Below, piece by piece: positions 36,268 through 44,826 of a stretch of DNA of 64,000 bases. A program made the position numbers and the translations under genes. Where the stretch lies: NCBI RefSeq assembly GCF_000013645.1, contig NC_007952.1:3100001-3164000 (forward strand). The letters run 5' to 3'. Under the pieces are notes generated by a model. The model was given only the letters and a program-made list of their open reading frames with translations, did no database searches and had not been told where the DNA came from. The first letter of the stretch is position 1; each line of letters starts with the position of its first letter. Source of the DNA: Paraburkholderia xenovorans LB400 (lineage in GTDB: Bacteria; Pseudomonadota; Gammaproteobacteria; Burkholderiales; Burkholderiaceae).

Positions 36268-37383
36268 TCAGGCGCCCAGCAGAACGCCAGTCCTGAAAGG
36301 CTGCGTGCCTGTCACACGCCCAAGCGGTGCACCGGCCGTCACGAAACGGATCGCGCGGCGCATATAAAACACACCTTCGGTTTTGCTGGCGATCGTTGTG
36401 GTTTCATCCGTCAGCGGATCCACGATATCGAACAGCGCCTGCCCGACGCGTATCGTGTCGCCGATCTTCGCGCGGTGAATGAGAATCCCGCTCACCGGCG
36501 CATAGAACTGCTCACTGCCTGCGAGCGGCGTGGCGGGCGTCAACAACGGCGGCAAAGGCCTGGCGTCGAGTTGAATCGCCTTGCGCCACACCAGATAATC
36601 CACGAGCGCGTCGGCATCCTGCTGAGCAACTTCATAGGAAACGTCGCGCTGTCCGCGGCACTCCACCGTTACGGCAATCGCGCCGTTCGGCACCGGCTTG
36701 TCGGCCGGCAAAGCCTGTTGCAACTGCCACCACAACAGGCTGTGCGTTTCATCGAACGCCTCGCCGCCTGAATTGGTGGCGAGCAACGACGCCTGCGCTC
36801 CGAGATAGCGCGATAACGGTTCGAACTCGGGCCACGCGGCCTCGCTGGTATAGAGGTGCATTGCCGCTTCGAGCGAACAGTGCAGATCGATAATCACATC
36901 TGCGTCGAACGAGAGCTTCAACATAGCCAGTTGCAGCGATTCGAACTCGGTCAGCGGTTTCTGAGCGGCCAGTTCCTCGCCGATCAACCGGCGAACAATC
37001 CGTACATTCTCGGCGGCATTGGAACCCAACGCTTCTTTAGCTTGCGCCACCAGCTTCGGAAACTGCAGGAAGTGGCGATTAAAGTTCTTCCCGCTGCCCA
37101 GATCGAAGCGTCCAAGAAACTGGCCGAGCACGTATTGACCGAGCCCGACCGGATTCGCTACCGGCACAAGAACGATTTCCGCGTTCAACGCACCCTGCTT
37201 TTCCAGTTCGATCAAGCGACGCTTGAGCAATACCGTCGTCAGCATCGCAGGTGTTTCATCGGCATGCAGCGACGACTGGATATAAATCTTCTGCCCGCTA
37301 TCCGCCGGACCGAAATGAAACGACACCAGTTCGCGGTGCGTGCCGATAGCCGGCGAGAGAAGCGGAATGGATTGCCTGTTCAT
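36268..37383 (-). CDS. Succinylglutamate desuccinylase/aspartoacylase-family deacylase
   Basis: 371 residues. Zinc-binding His40 and Glu43 are in SSLHADETPAMLTTVLLKRR, and the second His is in DADVIIDLHCSLEAAMHLYT; VTVECRGQRDVSYEVA contributes the catalytic Glu. The C-terminal ~70 residues (YAPVSGILIHRAKIGDTIRV) form the lipoyl-like beta-barrel often attached to this group. The family removes acyl groups from amino acids such as N-succinylglutamate; the substrate here is unknown. It lies 31 bp downstream of the binding-protein gene, so the two form an operon controlled probably by the divergent LysR gene. Confidence 0.9.
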   Translation of the reverse strand: MNRQSIPLLSPAIGTHRELVSFHFGPADSGQKIYIQSSLHADETPAMLTTVLLKRRLIELEKQGALNAEIVLVPVANPVGLGQYVLGQFLGRFDLGSGKNFNRHFLQFPKLVAQAKEALGSNAAENVRIVRRLIGEELAAQKPLTEFESLQLAMLKLSFDADVIIDLHCSLEAAMHLYTSEAAWPEFEPLSRYLGAQASLLATNSGGEAFDETHSLLWWQLQQALPADKPVPNGAIAVTVECRGQRDVSYEVAQQDADALVDYLVWRKAIQLDARPLPPLLTPATPLAGSEQFYAPVSGILIHRAKIGDTIRVGQALFDIVDPLTDETTTIASKTEGVFYMRRAIRFVTAGAPLGRVTGTQPFRTGVLLGA

Positions 37384-37414
37384 GAGCGGGAGTCTTTAAA
37401 AGAAAGTCGGAGAA

Positions 37415-38182
37415 TCAGTTTCCGTACGGATCGAAGTCGAAGTACTTCTTCGCGATCTGCGCGTACGTGCCGTCTTTGCGCATGGAGGCGATCGCCTCGT
37501 TGATGGAGGCCTGCACTGCGGTCTCGTCCTTACGCAAGCCGATGCCTACGCCGCGATCGCCCATCGAGAGCGGTTCGCCGACGAACGCAAAGCCCTTGCC
37601 CGCCGGCGTGCGCAAGAATCCGTAGTCTGCTTCCACCGAACCGAGCAGCGCGCCGTCGAGACGCCCGTTCTCCAGGTCGGCGAAGACTTCTTCCTGACTC
37701 TTGTACGCCACCACGTGCACGCCGAGCGGCGCCCAGTTCTTCAGCGCGTACCCTTCGAACTGCGTGCCCGACTGCACGCCGATTGCCTTGCCGGCCAGCG
37801 CGTTCAAGCTGCCCGCGAGCGCGGAACCTTGCCGCGCGATCAGCCGCGATTTGAACTGGAACAGTTTCGACGAAAACAGAATCTGTTGCTCGCGCTTTTC
37901 CGTGATCGCCATTGAAGACAGAATCGCGTCGATCTTGCGCGCCTGCAACGCCGGAATCATCCCCGAAAATTCGAGCTCCACCCACTGGCAGCGCGCGTGA
38001 ATGCGCTTGCAGATTTCGTTGCCGAGATCGACGTCGAAGCCTTTGAAGCTGCCGTCGGGCGCCTTGGAGTCCATCGGCGGATAGGTCGGATCGATGCCGA
38101 GGCGCAGCGTGGTGGAATCAGCGGCAAACGCGCCGCTGCTGAAAGCCAGCGCGGCGCTCAGGATCATCAGCGAGATTTTCAT
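37415..38182 (-). CDS. Polar amino-acid ABC-transporter substrate-binding protein (orphan)
   Basis: 255 residues. Sec signal peptide MKISLMILSAALAFSSGAFA, then LRLGIDPTYPPMDSKAPDGS, GFDVDLGNEICKRIHARCQW and ILSSMAITEKREQQILFSS, the lysine/arginine/ornithine-type binding-protein pattern (SBP_bac_3). The ligand-binding Asp in FDVDLG is intact. No permease or ATPase genes are adjacent; instead it pairs with an AstE-like deacylase and a divergent LysR. It may serve a transporter encoded elsewhere. Confidence 0.93.
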   Translation of the reverse strand: MKISLMILSAALAFSSGAFAADSTTLRLGIDPTYPPMDSKAPDGSFKGFDVDLGNEICKRIHARCQWVELEFSGMIPALQARKIDAILSSMAITEKREQQILFSSKLFQFKSRLIARQGSALAGSLNALAGKAIGVQSGTQFEGYALKNWAPLGVHVVAYKSQEEVFADLENGRLDGALLGSVEADYGFLRTPAGKGFAFVGEPLSMGDRGVGIGLRKDETAVQASINEAIASMRKDGTYAQIAKKYFDFDPYGN

Positions 38183-38306
38183 GGGAGGACGGAGTTTGGG
38201 GTGGGCGGATTGCTACGGTGCAATCCTATGCCGCGCCCGCGCCTCAAAGAAGCCCCGTTGAGACTATCATGATCACTTTTACCGATCACCGGACGGCACA
38301 GCCCTC

Positions 38307-39227
38307 ATGGCGTTGACCATCTCCCAGCTTCGCGCATTCACCGCCGTGGCCGAGCACGGCAGCATCCGCGCGGCTTCGCGGGCGCTCGGTATCGCGCAAA
38401 GCGGTATCACGCAGCAATTGCAGAACCTCGAATCGATGCTCGGCGCCACGCTCTTTACCCGCACGAATCGGGGCATTGCGCTGACCGCACTCGGCCAGCG
38501 GCTGTTGCAGCGGGCCGGCGCGATCATCGGCGAATGCGAACGCGCGGAGCAGGACGTGCAGCAACTGCGCGGCGACTATGTCGGCGAGGTCACGTTCGGC
38601 ATGACAACCGAACCGCTCGTCGATGCGTTCGCGCCGGTGCTAATGGAATTCCACACGCGCTTCGAGCGGGTCGCGGTGCATCTGCGTACGGGCACCTCGC
38701 GCATGATGATCTCGTGGATTCGCGAAGGCACGCTGGACTTCGCGGTTGCCCTCGTCTCGAAGCACACGGATACCGCCGATCTATCGGTCATGCCGCTTTA
38801 TCCGTCCGATCCAGTGGTCGTCTGCCGCCAGGGGCATCCGAAGGCCGGCGCGACCTCGCTGGCCGAACTGGTCGACTGCACGTGGGTGGCCACGCGCTCG
38901 CCGAATCTCACGGCCGATCCGCAAGTCAATCGCCTGAGCCATCTGTTCGAGAGCCACGGCTTGCCGCCGCCGAAAATCGTCGCGACGGTGGAAGGTTTGT
39001 ACGAGACGCTGCATCTGGTGGGCGCAACGGATTGCCTGTCGCTGGAGTCGTCGATCGTGGCGAAGCGTGGGCCGTTTGCGGGCACGCTCACGTCCATTCC
39101 CGTGCGCGAGCGCGCGGTCGAACAGAAGGTCTGCCTGCTGCAGCGTGCGGCGATTCCGCTCACGCCTGCCGCGCAGGAACTCGCGACCATGATCGCTTCG
39201 TACACGCGCACGGTGCGGGCGCGTTGA
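38307..39227 (+). CDS. LysR-family transcriptional regulator
   Basis: 306 residues, normal length. The winged helix-turn-helix is at residues 1-60 (ISQLRAFTAVAEHGSIRAAS, IAQSGITQQLQNLE), followed by the periplasmic-binding-protein-like effector domain from about residue 90 (YVGEVTFGMTTEPLVDAFAP). It is divergent from the binding-protein/deacylase pair with a 124-bp intergenic region, and probably regulates that operon. The effector is likely to be an amino acid or derivative (inference from the neighbours). Confidence 0.93.
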   Translation: MALTISQLRAFTAVAEHGSIRAASRALGIAQSGITQQLQNLESMLGATLFTRTNRGIALTALGQRLLQRAGAIIGECERAEQDVQQLRGDYVGEVTFGMTTEPLVDAFAPVLMEFHTRFERVAVHLRTGTSRMMISWIREGTLDFAVALVSKHTDTADLSVMPLYPSDPVVVCRQGHPKAGATSLAELVDCTWVATRSPNLTADPQVNRLSHLFESHGLPPPKIVATVEGLYETLHLVGATDCLSLESSIVAKRGPFAGTLTSIPVRERAVEQKVCLLQRAAIPLTPAAQELATMIASYTRTVRAR

Positions 39228-39477
39228 AGCGGTGCTGCCAAGCGAAGCCGCCGCGCTGCGGCTACAATCGAAGATCCACACCGGACGCAAGCAGCACTAA
39301 CGGCGCCGTTCGAACATCCACGTATGCGAACGGCCGCCGGCACCCACCGAAAAAAAGTCCGGGCACGCTTCAAGCTAAGCACAGCAGCAAACCGATTGCG
39401 AAGGCGAGCGGCGCACAGCGCCCTCGCGCCGCATGGAGTCTTCTTTACGTCGTAGACCATCAACAGGAGTTTCCCAA

Positions 39478-40332
39478 ATGATGAATCGAGACAATCCCGT
39501 CTGGCTGATCACAGGATGTTCCACCGGCTTCGGCCGCGAGCTGGCAAAACTGGTGCTGGAACGCGGCTGGCGCGCGGTAGTCACCGCGCGCGACCCGTCG
39601 AAAGTGAAAGATATCGTTGAAGGCCACGCCGACCGCGCACTGGTTCTGCCGCTCGACGTGACGAATCCCAAGCAGATCGAAGACGTGGTCGCGCAGGCGA
39701 AGCAGCGATTCGGCCGTGTCGATGCGCTCGTCAACAACGCGGGTTACGGTTATCTGGCCGCGATCGAGGAAGGCGAAGACGACGAAGTCCGCGCCATGTT
39801 CGAAACCAACGTATTCGGCCTGATCGACATGACGAAGGCGGTCTTGCCGATCATGCGTGAACAGCACAGTGGTTTGATCGTGAACGTGTCGTCTATTGGC
39901 GGTATCACGAGCTTTGCGGCGACCGGCTATTACCACGCCACCAAATACGCGGTGGAGGGCCTGTCCGAATCGCTGGCAACCGAGGTGAAGCCGCTCGGCA
40001 TCGACGTGTTGATCGTCGAACCGGGTCCGTTCCGCACGAACTGGGCGGGTCCGTCGATCAAACAGTCGGCCACGGTGATCGACGACTACGCGGCCACGGC
40101 CGGCGAGCGCCGCGCGCAGACCGGCGCGCGCAGCGGCAAGCAGGCAGGCGACCCGGTGCGCGCGGCGCAGGCTATCATCGACGCCGCGCTATCGGACAAA
40201 CCGCCGCTGCGTTTGCTGCTCGGCAAGACCGCACTCGAACTGGCCCGCAAGAAGCTGGACTTCATGCGCGGCGACTTCGATGCATGGGAAGCCACCACAG
40301 TCGGCGCGGATTTTCCGGAGGGAGCGGGCTGA
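39478..40332 (+). CDS. Short-chain dehydrogenase/reductase
   Basis: 284 residues from the ATG at 39478, with AGGAG eight bases upstream; an open stretch to 39433 is not needed. Cofactor-binding motif WLITGCSTGFGRELAKLVLE, the NNAGYG motif, the catalytic Ser in VNVSSIGGITSFAATGY and YHATKYAVEG with catalytic Tyr and Lys. These define a classical SDR, NADP-preferring from Arg after strand 2 (VVTARDPSK). The substrate is unknown; a lone gene between a LysR gene and the convergent rubredoxin gene. Confidence 0.93.
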   Translation: MMNRDNPVWLITGCSTGFGRELAKLVLERGWRAVVTARDPSKVKDIVEGHADRALVLPLDVTNPKQIEDVVAQAKQRFGRVDALVNNAGYGYLAAIEEGEDDEVRAMFETNVFGLIDMTKAVLPIMREQHSGLIVNVSSIGGITSFAATGYYHATKYAVEGLSESLATEVKPLGIDVLIVEPGPFRTNWAGPSIKQSATVIDDYAATAGERRAQTGARSGKQAGDPVRAAQAIIDAALSDKPPLRLLLGKTALELARKKLDFMRGDFDAWEATTVGADFPEGAG

Positions 40333-40360
40333 TAAGCCGCGCGAGTCATCCGTTGGCCGG

Positions 40361-40777
40361 TTAGAACTCGACCAACGCGAAGTCTTCCTTGCCGACGTCG
40401 CAGAGCGGGCAGCGCCAGTCGGGCGGAATATCCGCCCAGCGCGTGCCCGGCGCGATGCCTTCTTCCGGCAAGCCTGCGGCTTCGTCGTAGACCCAGCCGC
40501 AGATCACGCAGACCCATTGCTTGAAGTCGTCCGCCGTGGCGGCGGAACTGGCGCCCGCAGGCTGCGCATCGGGCGCGTGCGGCGCCGGCGATTCATCGAG
40601 GCTCACCACCAACGGCGCGGCAGTGCCCACGCCGGTTTCCGCGAGACGCGCCTGCAGGCTTTCCAGCAGCCGCTGCGCTTCGGCCTGCGTCAGATCGATC
40701 CAGTAGGGATCGCCGGCGCCGTCGTTGAGCCGCTCGGGGGAAAACTGGATTTCTACGGCTACGCCCTTCTTGTACAT
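40361..40777 (-). CDS. Rubredoxin with N-terminal extension
   Basis: 138 residues. The C-terminal ~55 residues are a rubredoxin: Cys90 and Cys93 in QWVCVICGWVYDEAAG, and Cys123 and Cys126 in WRCPLCDVGKEDF bind one iron. The first ~80 residues are an extension with an acidic DPYWIDLTQAEAQRLLES helix and a Pro/Ala-rich linker; I recognise no domain there. Rubredoxins carry single electrons in the cytoplasm, for instance to alkane hydroxylases. The nearest redox gene is the Rieske oxygenase at 41184, two genes upstream on the same strand; a partnership is possible but unproven. Confidence 0.9.
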   Translation of the reverse strand: MYKKGVAVEIQFSPERLNDGAGDPYWIDLTQAEAQRLLESLQARLAETGVGTAAPLVVSLDESPAPHAPDAQPAGASSAATADDFKQWVCVICGWVYDEAAGLPEEGIAPGTRWADIPPDWRCPLCDVGKEDFALVEF

Positions 40778-40881
40778 GGCAAATCGGAATATCGATGAAG
40801 CCGGCAGCGCGTCCCCGAGGGACTTCCTTCGGGACGTGCCGGCATGGGTCGGAAGCTTCGCGACGAGGCTTCGCGCAGAGA

Positions 40882-40998
40882 TCAGACGAACTGGTTCAGC
40901 ACGATGGCGGCGACCAGGCCGGCAGCGCCGATGAGGCCCAGCAGTTGCAGCAGCGTGAGGGATTTACGGGATGCGGTAGGGATTTGTTGCGTAGTCAC
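40882..40998 (-). CDS. 38-residue single-span membrane peptide
   Basis: A GTG at 40998 opens a frame encoding VTTQQIPTASRKSLTLLQLL, then a strongly hydrophobic helix (GLIGAAGLVAAIVL) and the end NQFV before TGA at 40882. A polar, basic N-terminus followed by one ~20-residue helix is typical of small inner-membrane proteins. The ribosome-binding site is weak (AAGAA). It lies between the rubredoxin and Rieske genes on the same strand. It is below the usual size cut-off, so conservation in relatives is the real test. Confidence 0.5.
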   Translation of the reverse strand: MTTQQIPTASRKSLTLLQLLGLIGAAGLVAAIVLNQFV

Positions 40999-41183
40999 GG
41001 GCTATTCTTGAAGATCGGAAAAAGCGAAATGGTACACGGGTCCGCGGCCGGCGCATGTCGATTAGCGCAAACCGCCGTGCATTAGCTGCCATTATCGCCG
41101 CCCGATCGCCCGGGATTCCCTACCGTCCGGAGATGGATTAATTCCCCTTGAGGGGGAAAGTTTTCCTGCGATAGCCCCGGATA

Positions 41184-42404
41184 TCAACTCTTCGCCAGCG
41201 GGCTGCCGTTGCGCGAATCCCAGAAGCGGATCACCTCGGTGTCGCCCGTGCCGGCGCCCACCACCTGATCCGGCGCGCCGCGCTCGCGCAGCAACGCGCG
41301 CAGTTCGTTGATGACCGGAAACACCTCGTGGTTCCAGTCCGCGCCCTGGGAATCGTGGGCGCGCTGTTCGGCTTCGACGATCTCGCGGTCTTCCTTGAAA
41401 ATGCGTTCGGTGAACCACACCAGCAGCGGCCATGCGAGATTCAGCACGCCGGGGACGCCCGGTTTGCGAATCGACAGCAGGCCGAACGTGCGGTTGGTAC
41501 GCTGCTCGCGATCGAGCGGCACGTAGACGATCCACAGATTCATCACCAGCGTCTGCTCGGACGTGCGAATCTGCAACGTCTGATACGGATACTCGGTGCG
41601 GATCGTCATCACGTCCTTGTCGTTGTCGCCGCCGGTTTTACGGCTCTGGCCGAACACGATGGCTTCGCCGATAGGCTGCTGACCGGCCATGCGCGCAAAC
41701 GTGTAATCGACTTCGACCCAGCCCTCGCCGGTGCGGCGACCAAGTGAGCGCGCCCGCATCTGCCCCATCTGCTTGCGATGCAGAAACTGATGGTTCATGT
41801 CCATCAGGTTCTCGTGCATGAACGAGTAGTGGCAGTTCACCGGACGGCCGAAGCGGCGCGTCTTGTACTTCTTGTCCGACACCGAGCTGAGATCCGGCAG
41901 GGGCCGTTGTTCGGCCAGAGCGGCGTTGCCGGGGAACACGAAAATCAGGCCTTCCACTTCGCGGCATGGATAGGAGCGCACACCGTTCGGCAGACGTTCG
42001 CGGCCCAGATACGGCACGTCGATACACTTGCCCGAACAGTCGTAAGTCCAGCCGTGGTAGCCGCAGCGAATCGATTCGCCATCCACCACGCCCTGATGCA
42101 ACGGCACCTGACGATGCGCGCAGCGGTCTTCGAGCGCGAACACCTTGCCGCCCTCCGTGCGCGCCAGCACGATGGGGTCGCCCGCGAACGTCACGCCATG
42201 CGTCTTGCCCCGCTTCACCTCGTGCGACCAGGCGAGCGGATACCAGTAGTCAGGGTGGATGCCGACGCGGCGCAGATCGCGCACCGGCGCGTCGTTGGCC
42301 GCCTGGGCGGGCGCGTGAGCGCTTTTCTGCGATGCGGCCTGGGCAGGCGACACATCGACGGTTGCATCACCCGTGTCTTGTTCTAGCGGGGGAACAGCAT
42401 GCAT
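41184..42404 (-). CDS. Rieske [2Fe-2S] aromatic-ring-hydroxylating-type oxygenase
   Basis: 406 residues from the ATG at 42404, with GGAG upstream. After a disordered head of ~40 residues, the Rieske cluster ligands are Cys95 and His97 (EDRCAHRQVPLHQG) and Cys114 and His117 (IRCGYHGWTYDCSGK). The C-terminal domain contains the mononuclear-iron His segment (NCHYSFMHENLMDMNHQFLH). This resembles the vanillate-monooxygenase/phenoxybenzoate class with one oxygenase component. Substrate unknown. No reductase gene is adjacent; the rubredoxin two genes downstream is the closest candidate electron donor. Confidence 0.9.
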   Translation of the reverse strand: MHAVPPLEQDTGDATVDVSPAQAASQKSAHAPAQAANDAPVRDLRRVGIHPDYWYPLAWSHEVKRGKTHGVTFAGDPIVLARTEGGKVFALEDRCAHRQVPLHQGVVDGESIRCGYHGWTYDCSGKCIDVPYLGRERLPNGVRSYPCREVEGLIFVFPGNAALAEQRPLPDLSSVSDKKYKTRRFGRPVNCHYSFMHENLMDMNHQFLHRKQMGQMRARSLGRRTGEGWVEVDYTFARMAGQQPIGEAIVFGQSRKTGGDNDKDVMTIRTEYPYQTLQIRTSEQTLVMNLWIVYVPLDREQRTNRTFGLLSIRKPGVPGVLNLAWPLLVWFTERIFKEDREIVEAEQRAHDSQGADWNHEVFPVINELRALLRERGAPDQVVGAGTGDTEVIRFWDSRNGSPLAKS

Positions 42405-42590
42405 AGGTGGGTCTCCGTGCACGAGCGGAAAGAAGGTTGCCACCCAGCAGATTGCGGGCAGCATCGTTGCCAGTCTACTAGAACCCGACACCGTATGGGT
42501 TCGGGGACCGCGCAACTACCCCCGGCAGCGCCTGCCTGCGCAAGCGCACCGCCCACCTTGAACAGCTTGTTGAAGAGACGCCGCGCCGCG

Positions 42591-44096
42591 TCAGCCTTCG
42601 TCCGGCGCCACCAGCCCGGAGCGGCGCTGCACGCCCCACGAGCGCCCGCCGCGCAGGAAATGCAGCCAGCCCAGCGTGGCGCCCACATGCCGCACCAGTT
42701 GAAACGTGAATGGCTCGGCGATTGCCGCGAACACCGCCATCCACACGCTGTTGGCGGTGCGCTCGCCGGTCCAGCGCCGATACAGATGAATGCTCCACAG
42801 ATAGAACGCGAGATCGATCGCCGTTTTCAGACCGATCACGCCGAAGATCGACACGACGATCGCGCCGTGTCCGCCGAACAGAAAGGCGAGCAGCAGCGCA
42901 AACGCGGTCAGGCCGTAGATGGGCTGCATGGTGTCGATCGCCTTGACCGGCAGCATCAGCATACCGAGCGTGCCGTAGCGCGGATTGCCGGTCATGTCGC
43001 GGTTCCAGTACTGCGTCTGCAGGAAGCCCGCGAACCAGCGCCGCCGTTGCCGCAGAAAACTGGCGAGGTTGTCCGGCGCGTCGGTGCGGGCATGCGCGTC
43101 GCCAACCACGCGCACGTCCCAGCCGAGGTCGTGGTCGACCGAATAGCGGCGCAGCCGGTGAATCAGCTCGTAGTCTTCGACCAGGCACTGCGGATCGAAA
43201 CCGCCCACGTCGACCAGCGCGTCGCGCCTGAACGAAGCGAAGGCGCCCGAAATCAGCAGCAGACTGTCGGCGCGCATCCACGCAAAACGGGCGATGAAGT
43301 TGCGCATGTACTCGTAGGTCTGAAACCACTGGAATACGCGCCCCGACACCGACTTGCCGCACACCGGCACCAGAATGCCGGCCGCGGCGACCAGCTTCGG
43401 ATCGCTCGCGAAAGCGGCGCGCATGGCGTAGGTGGCGTCGTCGTCGAGCAGGGTGTCGGCGTCGACTGTCATGACGGTTTCCGTGGTCATCACGGTGATC
43501 GCGGCGTTCAGCGCGCGCGCCTTGCCGCCGTGCGGCACGCGCAGCCAGAACAGGTTCGGATACAGCGAGCTCGGCGCGCTCAGCACGCCGTCGGCGGCCG
43601 CGGTAAGGCCGAAGCGCCCGGTGAGCAGCTCGCGGGTGGAGTCGGTGGAGCCGTCGTCGGCAATGACGATTTGCGCCGGCCCGTGCGTTTGCCGCAGCAG
43701 CGCGGCGAGCGTCACCGGTAGAACGGCCGCCTCGTTGTGCGACGCGACGATCACGCCCATGCCCGGCAGGCTGCGCCGCTCGAACTCAGGTTCAAGCGGC
43801 GGGGTACGCCGCATCAGCGGCAGCGTTTTCCACGTGACGAACGCCAGCAGCAAGGTGTCGTACACCACGTAGGCAATGCCCGTCGACCAGGCCAGCGCCC
43901 CCTGCAGAAAGAAAGCGCGCGCGAACAGCAGCAGCCACAGCACGACCACGCTCAGATGAATCACCGCGCTCAACGCCGTCGTGCGACGCGGCACGATGCG
44001 CGGCGACGCGAGCGCGAGAGCCTGTTCCAGAGTTTTCTTCAAGGTGACGGCCGGGTTAGTCGGTGGTGCGGTTGATAAGGGGGACGCGGCGCTCAA
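42591..44096 (-). CDS. Membrane family-2 glycosyltransferase (hyaluronan/cellulose-synthase-like)
   Basis: About 501 residues. The start is taken as TTG at 44096, overlapping the cytochrome b561 stop (TTGA); a TTG at 44042 is the alternative, and the longer open frame to 44465 merely shadows that gene. N-terminal helices (SVVVLWLLLFARAFFLQGAL), then GT2 motifs: VIADDGSTDSTRELL, TVDADTLLDDD, LVEDYELIHRLR and QRRRWFAGFLQ (the D, DxD, ED, QxxRW set). C-terminal membrane spans follow. It should polymerise or transfer a nucleotide-sugar across or at the inner membrane; the sugar is unknown. Confidence 0.88.
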   Translation of the reverse strand: MSAASPLSTAPPTNPAVTLKKTLEQALALASPRIVPRRTTALSAVIHLSVVVLWLLLFARAFFLQGALAWSTGIAYVVYDTLLLAFVTWKTLPLMRRTPPLEPEFERRSLPGMGVIVASHNEAAVLPVTLAALLRQTHGPAQIVIADDGSTDSTRELLTGRFGLTAAADGVLSAPSSLYPNLFWLRVPHGGKARALNAAITVMTTETVMTVDADTLLDDDATYAMRAAFASDPKLVAAAGILVPVCGKSVSGRVFQWFQTYEYMRNFIARFAWMRADSLLLISGAFASFRRDALVDVGGFDPQCLVEDYELIHRLRRYSVDHDLGWDVRVVGDAHARTDAPDNLASFLRQRRRWFAGFLQTQYWNRDMTGNPRYGTLGMLMLPVKAIDTMQPIYGLTAFALLLAFLFGGHGAIVVSIFGVIGLKTAIDLAFYLWSIHLYRRWTGERTANSVWMAVFAAIAEPFTFQLVRHVGATLGWLHFLRGGRSWGVQRRSGLVAPDEG

Positions 44097-44692
44097 GGCA
44101 CCATGCGCTTCAGAACCGACTTGCGATCGATCCACTGATGCTTCAACGCGCCGCCGATATGCATCGCCAGCAGCGCATACAGCGCGTAGCCGAGCCAGGT
44201 GTGCAAGGCGCCGAAGCGATCGTGCAAGCTCTCCTTGAGCGCCGGATCGAGATTCATCACGTAACCGATGCGCGGCCAGGGAAACAGGTTGAACAGGCGC
44301 ATGGGGTGCGTCGCCGCGTCCTTCCACGCGGAATCGTGCAGCCAGCCCGACAGCGGCAGCGCAATCATCAGCAGATACAGCAGAAAATGCGCGACATGCG
44401 CGGCGATCTTCTCCCACGACGGAAACTCGCGCGGCAACGGCGGCGGCCTGTGCGACACACGCCACAAGATGCGCATGAGCGCGAGACCGAGCACCGTGAT
44501 CCCGATCGACTTATGGGTATCGACCACCGGGCGCACCCAGTCGTCCGGCAACGAATCCGCGCTCAGGCCGAGCACCACGTTGCCGATCATCAGCAGCGCG
44601 ATCAGCCAGTGCAGAAGCATGGCCGTGCGGGTGTATCGCGACGGCACTGGCGTGCCGCTCGAATCGGTCAAGGAGTCGGCGTGCGTATTCAT
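44093..44692 (-). CDS. Cytochrome b561-family membrane protein
   Basis: 199 residues from the ATG at 44692. Four hydrophobic segments carry the likely haem-ligand histidines: TAMLLHWLIALLMIGNVVLG, VVDTHKSIGITVLGLALM, KIAAHVAHFLLYLLMIALPL and GALHTWLGYALYALLAMHIG. This is the bacterial CybB type, a di-haem quinol-oxidising inner-membrane protein. Its stop codon overlaps the probable TTG start of the glycosyltransferase gene, so the two are translationally coupled, an unusual pairing. Confidence 0.92.
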   Translation of the reverse strand: MNTHADSLTDSSGTPVPSRYTRTAMLLHWLIALLMIGNVVLGLSADSLPDDWVRPVVDTHKSIGITVLGLALMRILWRVSHRPPPLPREFPSWEKIAAHVAHFLLYLLMIALPLSGWLHDSAWKDAATHPMRLFNLFPWPRIGYVMNLDPALKESLHDRFGALHTWLGYALYALLAMHIGGALKHQWIDRKSVLKRMVP

Positions 44693-44826
44693 GGTAGTTC
44701 CGTCCGCAGATGCGTTGCTGCGAAAGCTGTTTGAAAATCCGGCGATGCCGAGCAGATTCACGCGCGCAGCAATAGTCAAACGCCCCAGTGTGCGGCTTTA
44801 TTCCGCCGGGCGCTTGACAGTATGTT

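Noticed and set aside
44093..44465. Extended N-terminus of the glycosyltransferase
   Set aside because: The extra 123 residues are the antiparallel-frame reading of cytochrome b561 and have random composition; membrane and GT2 motifs start only after it.
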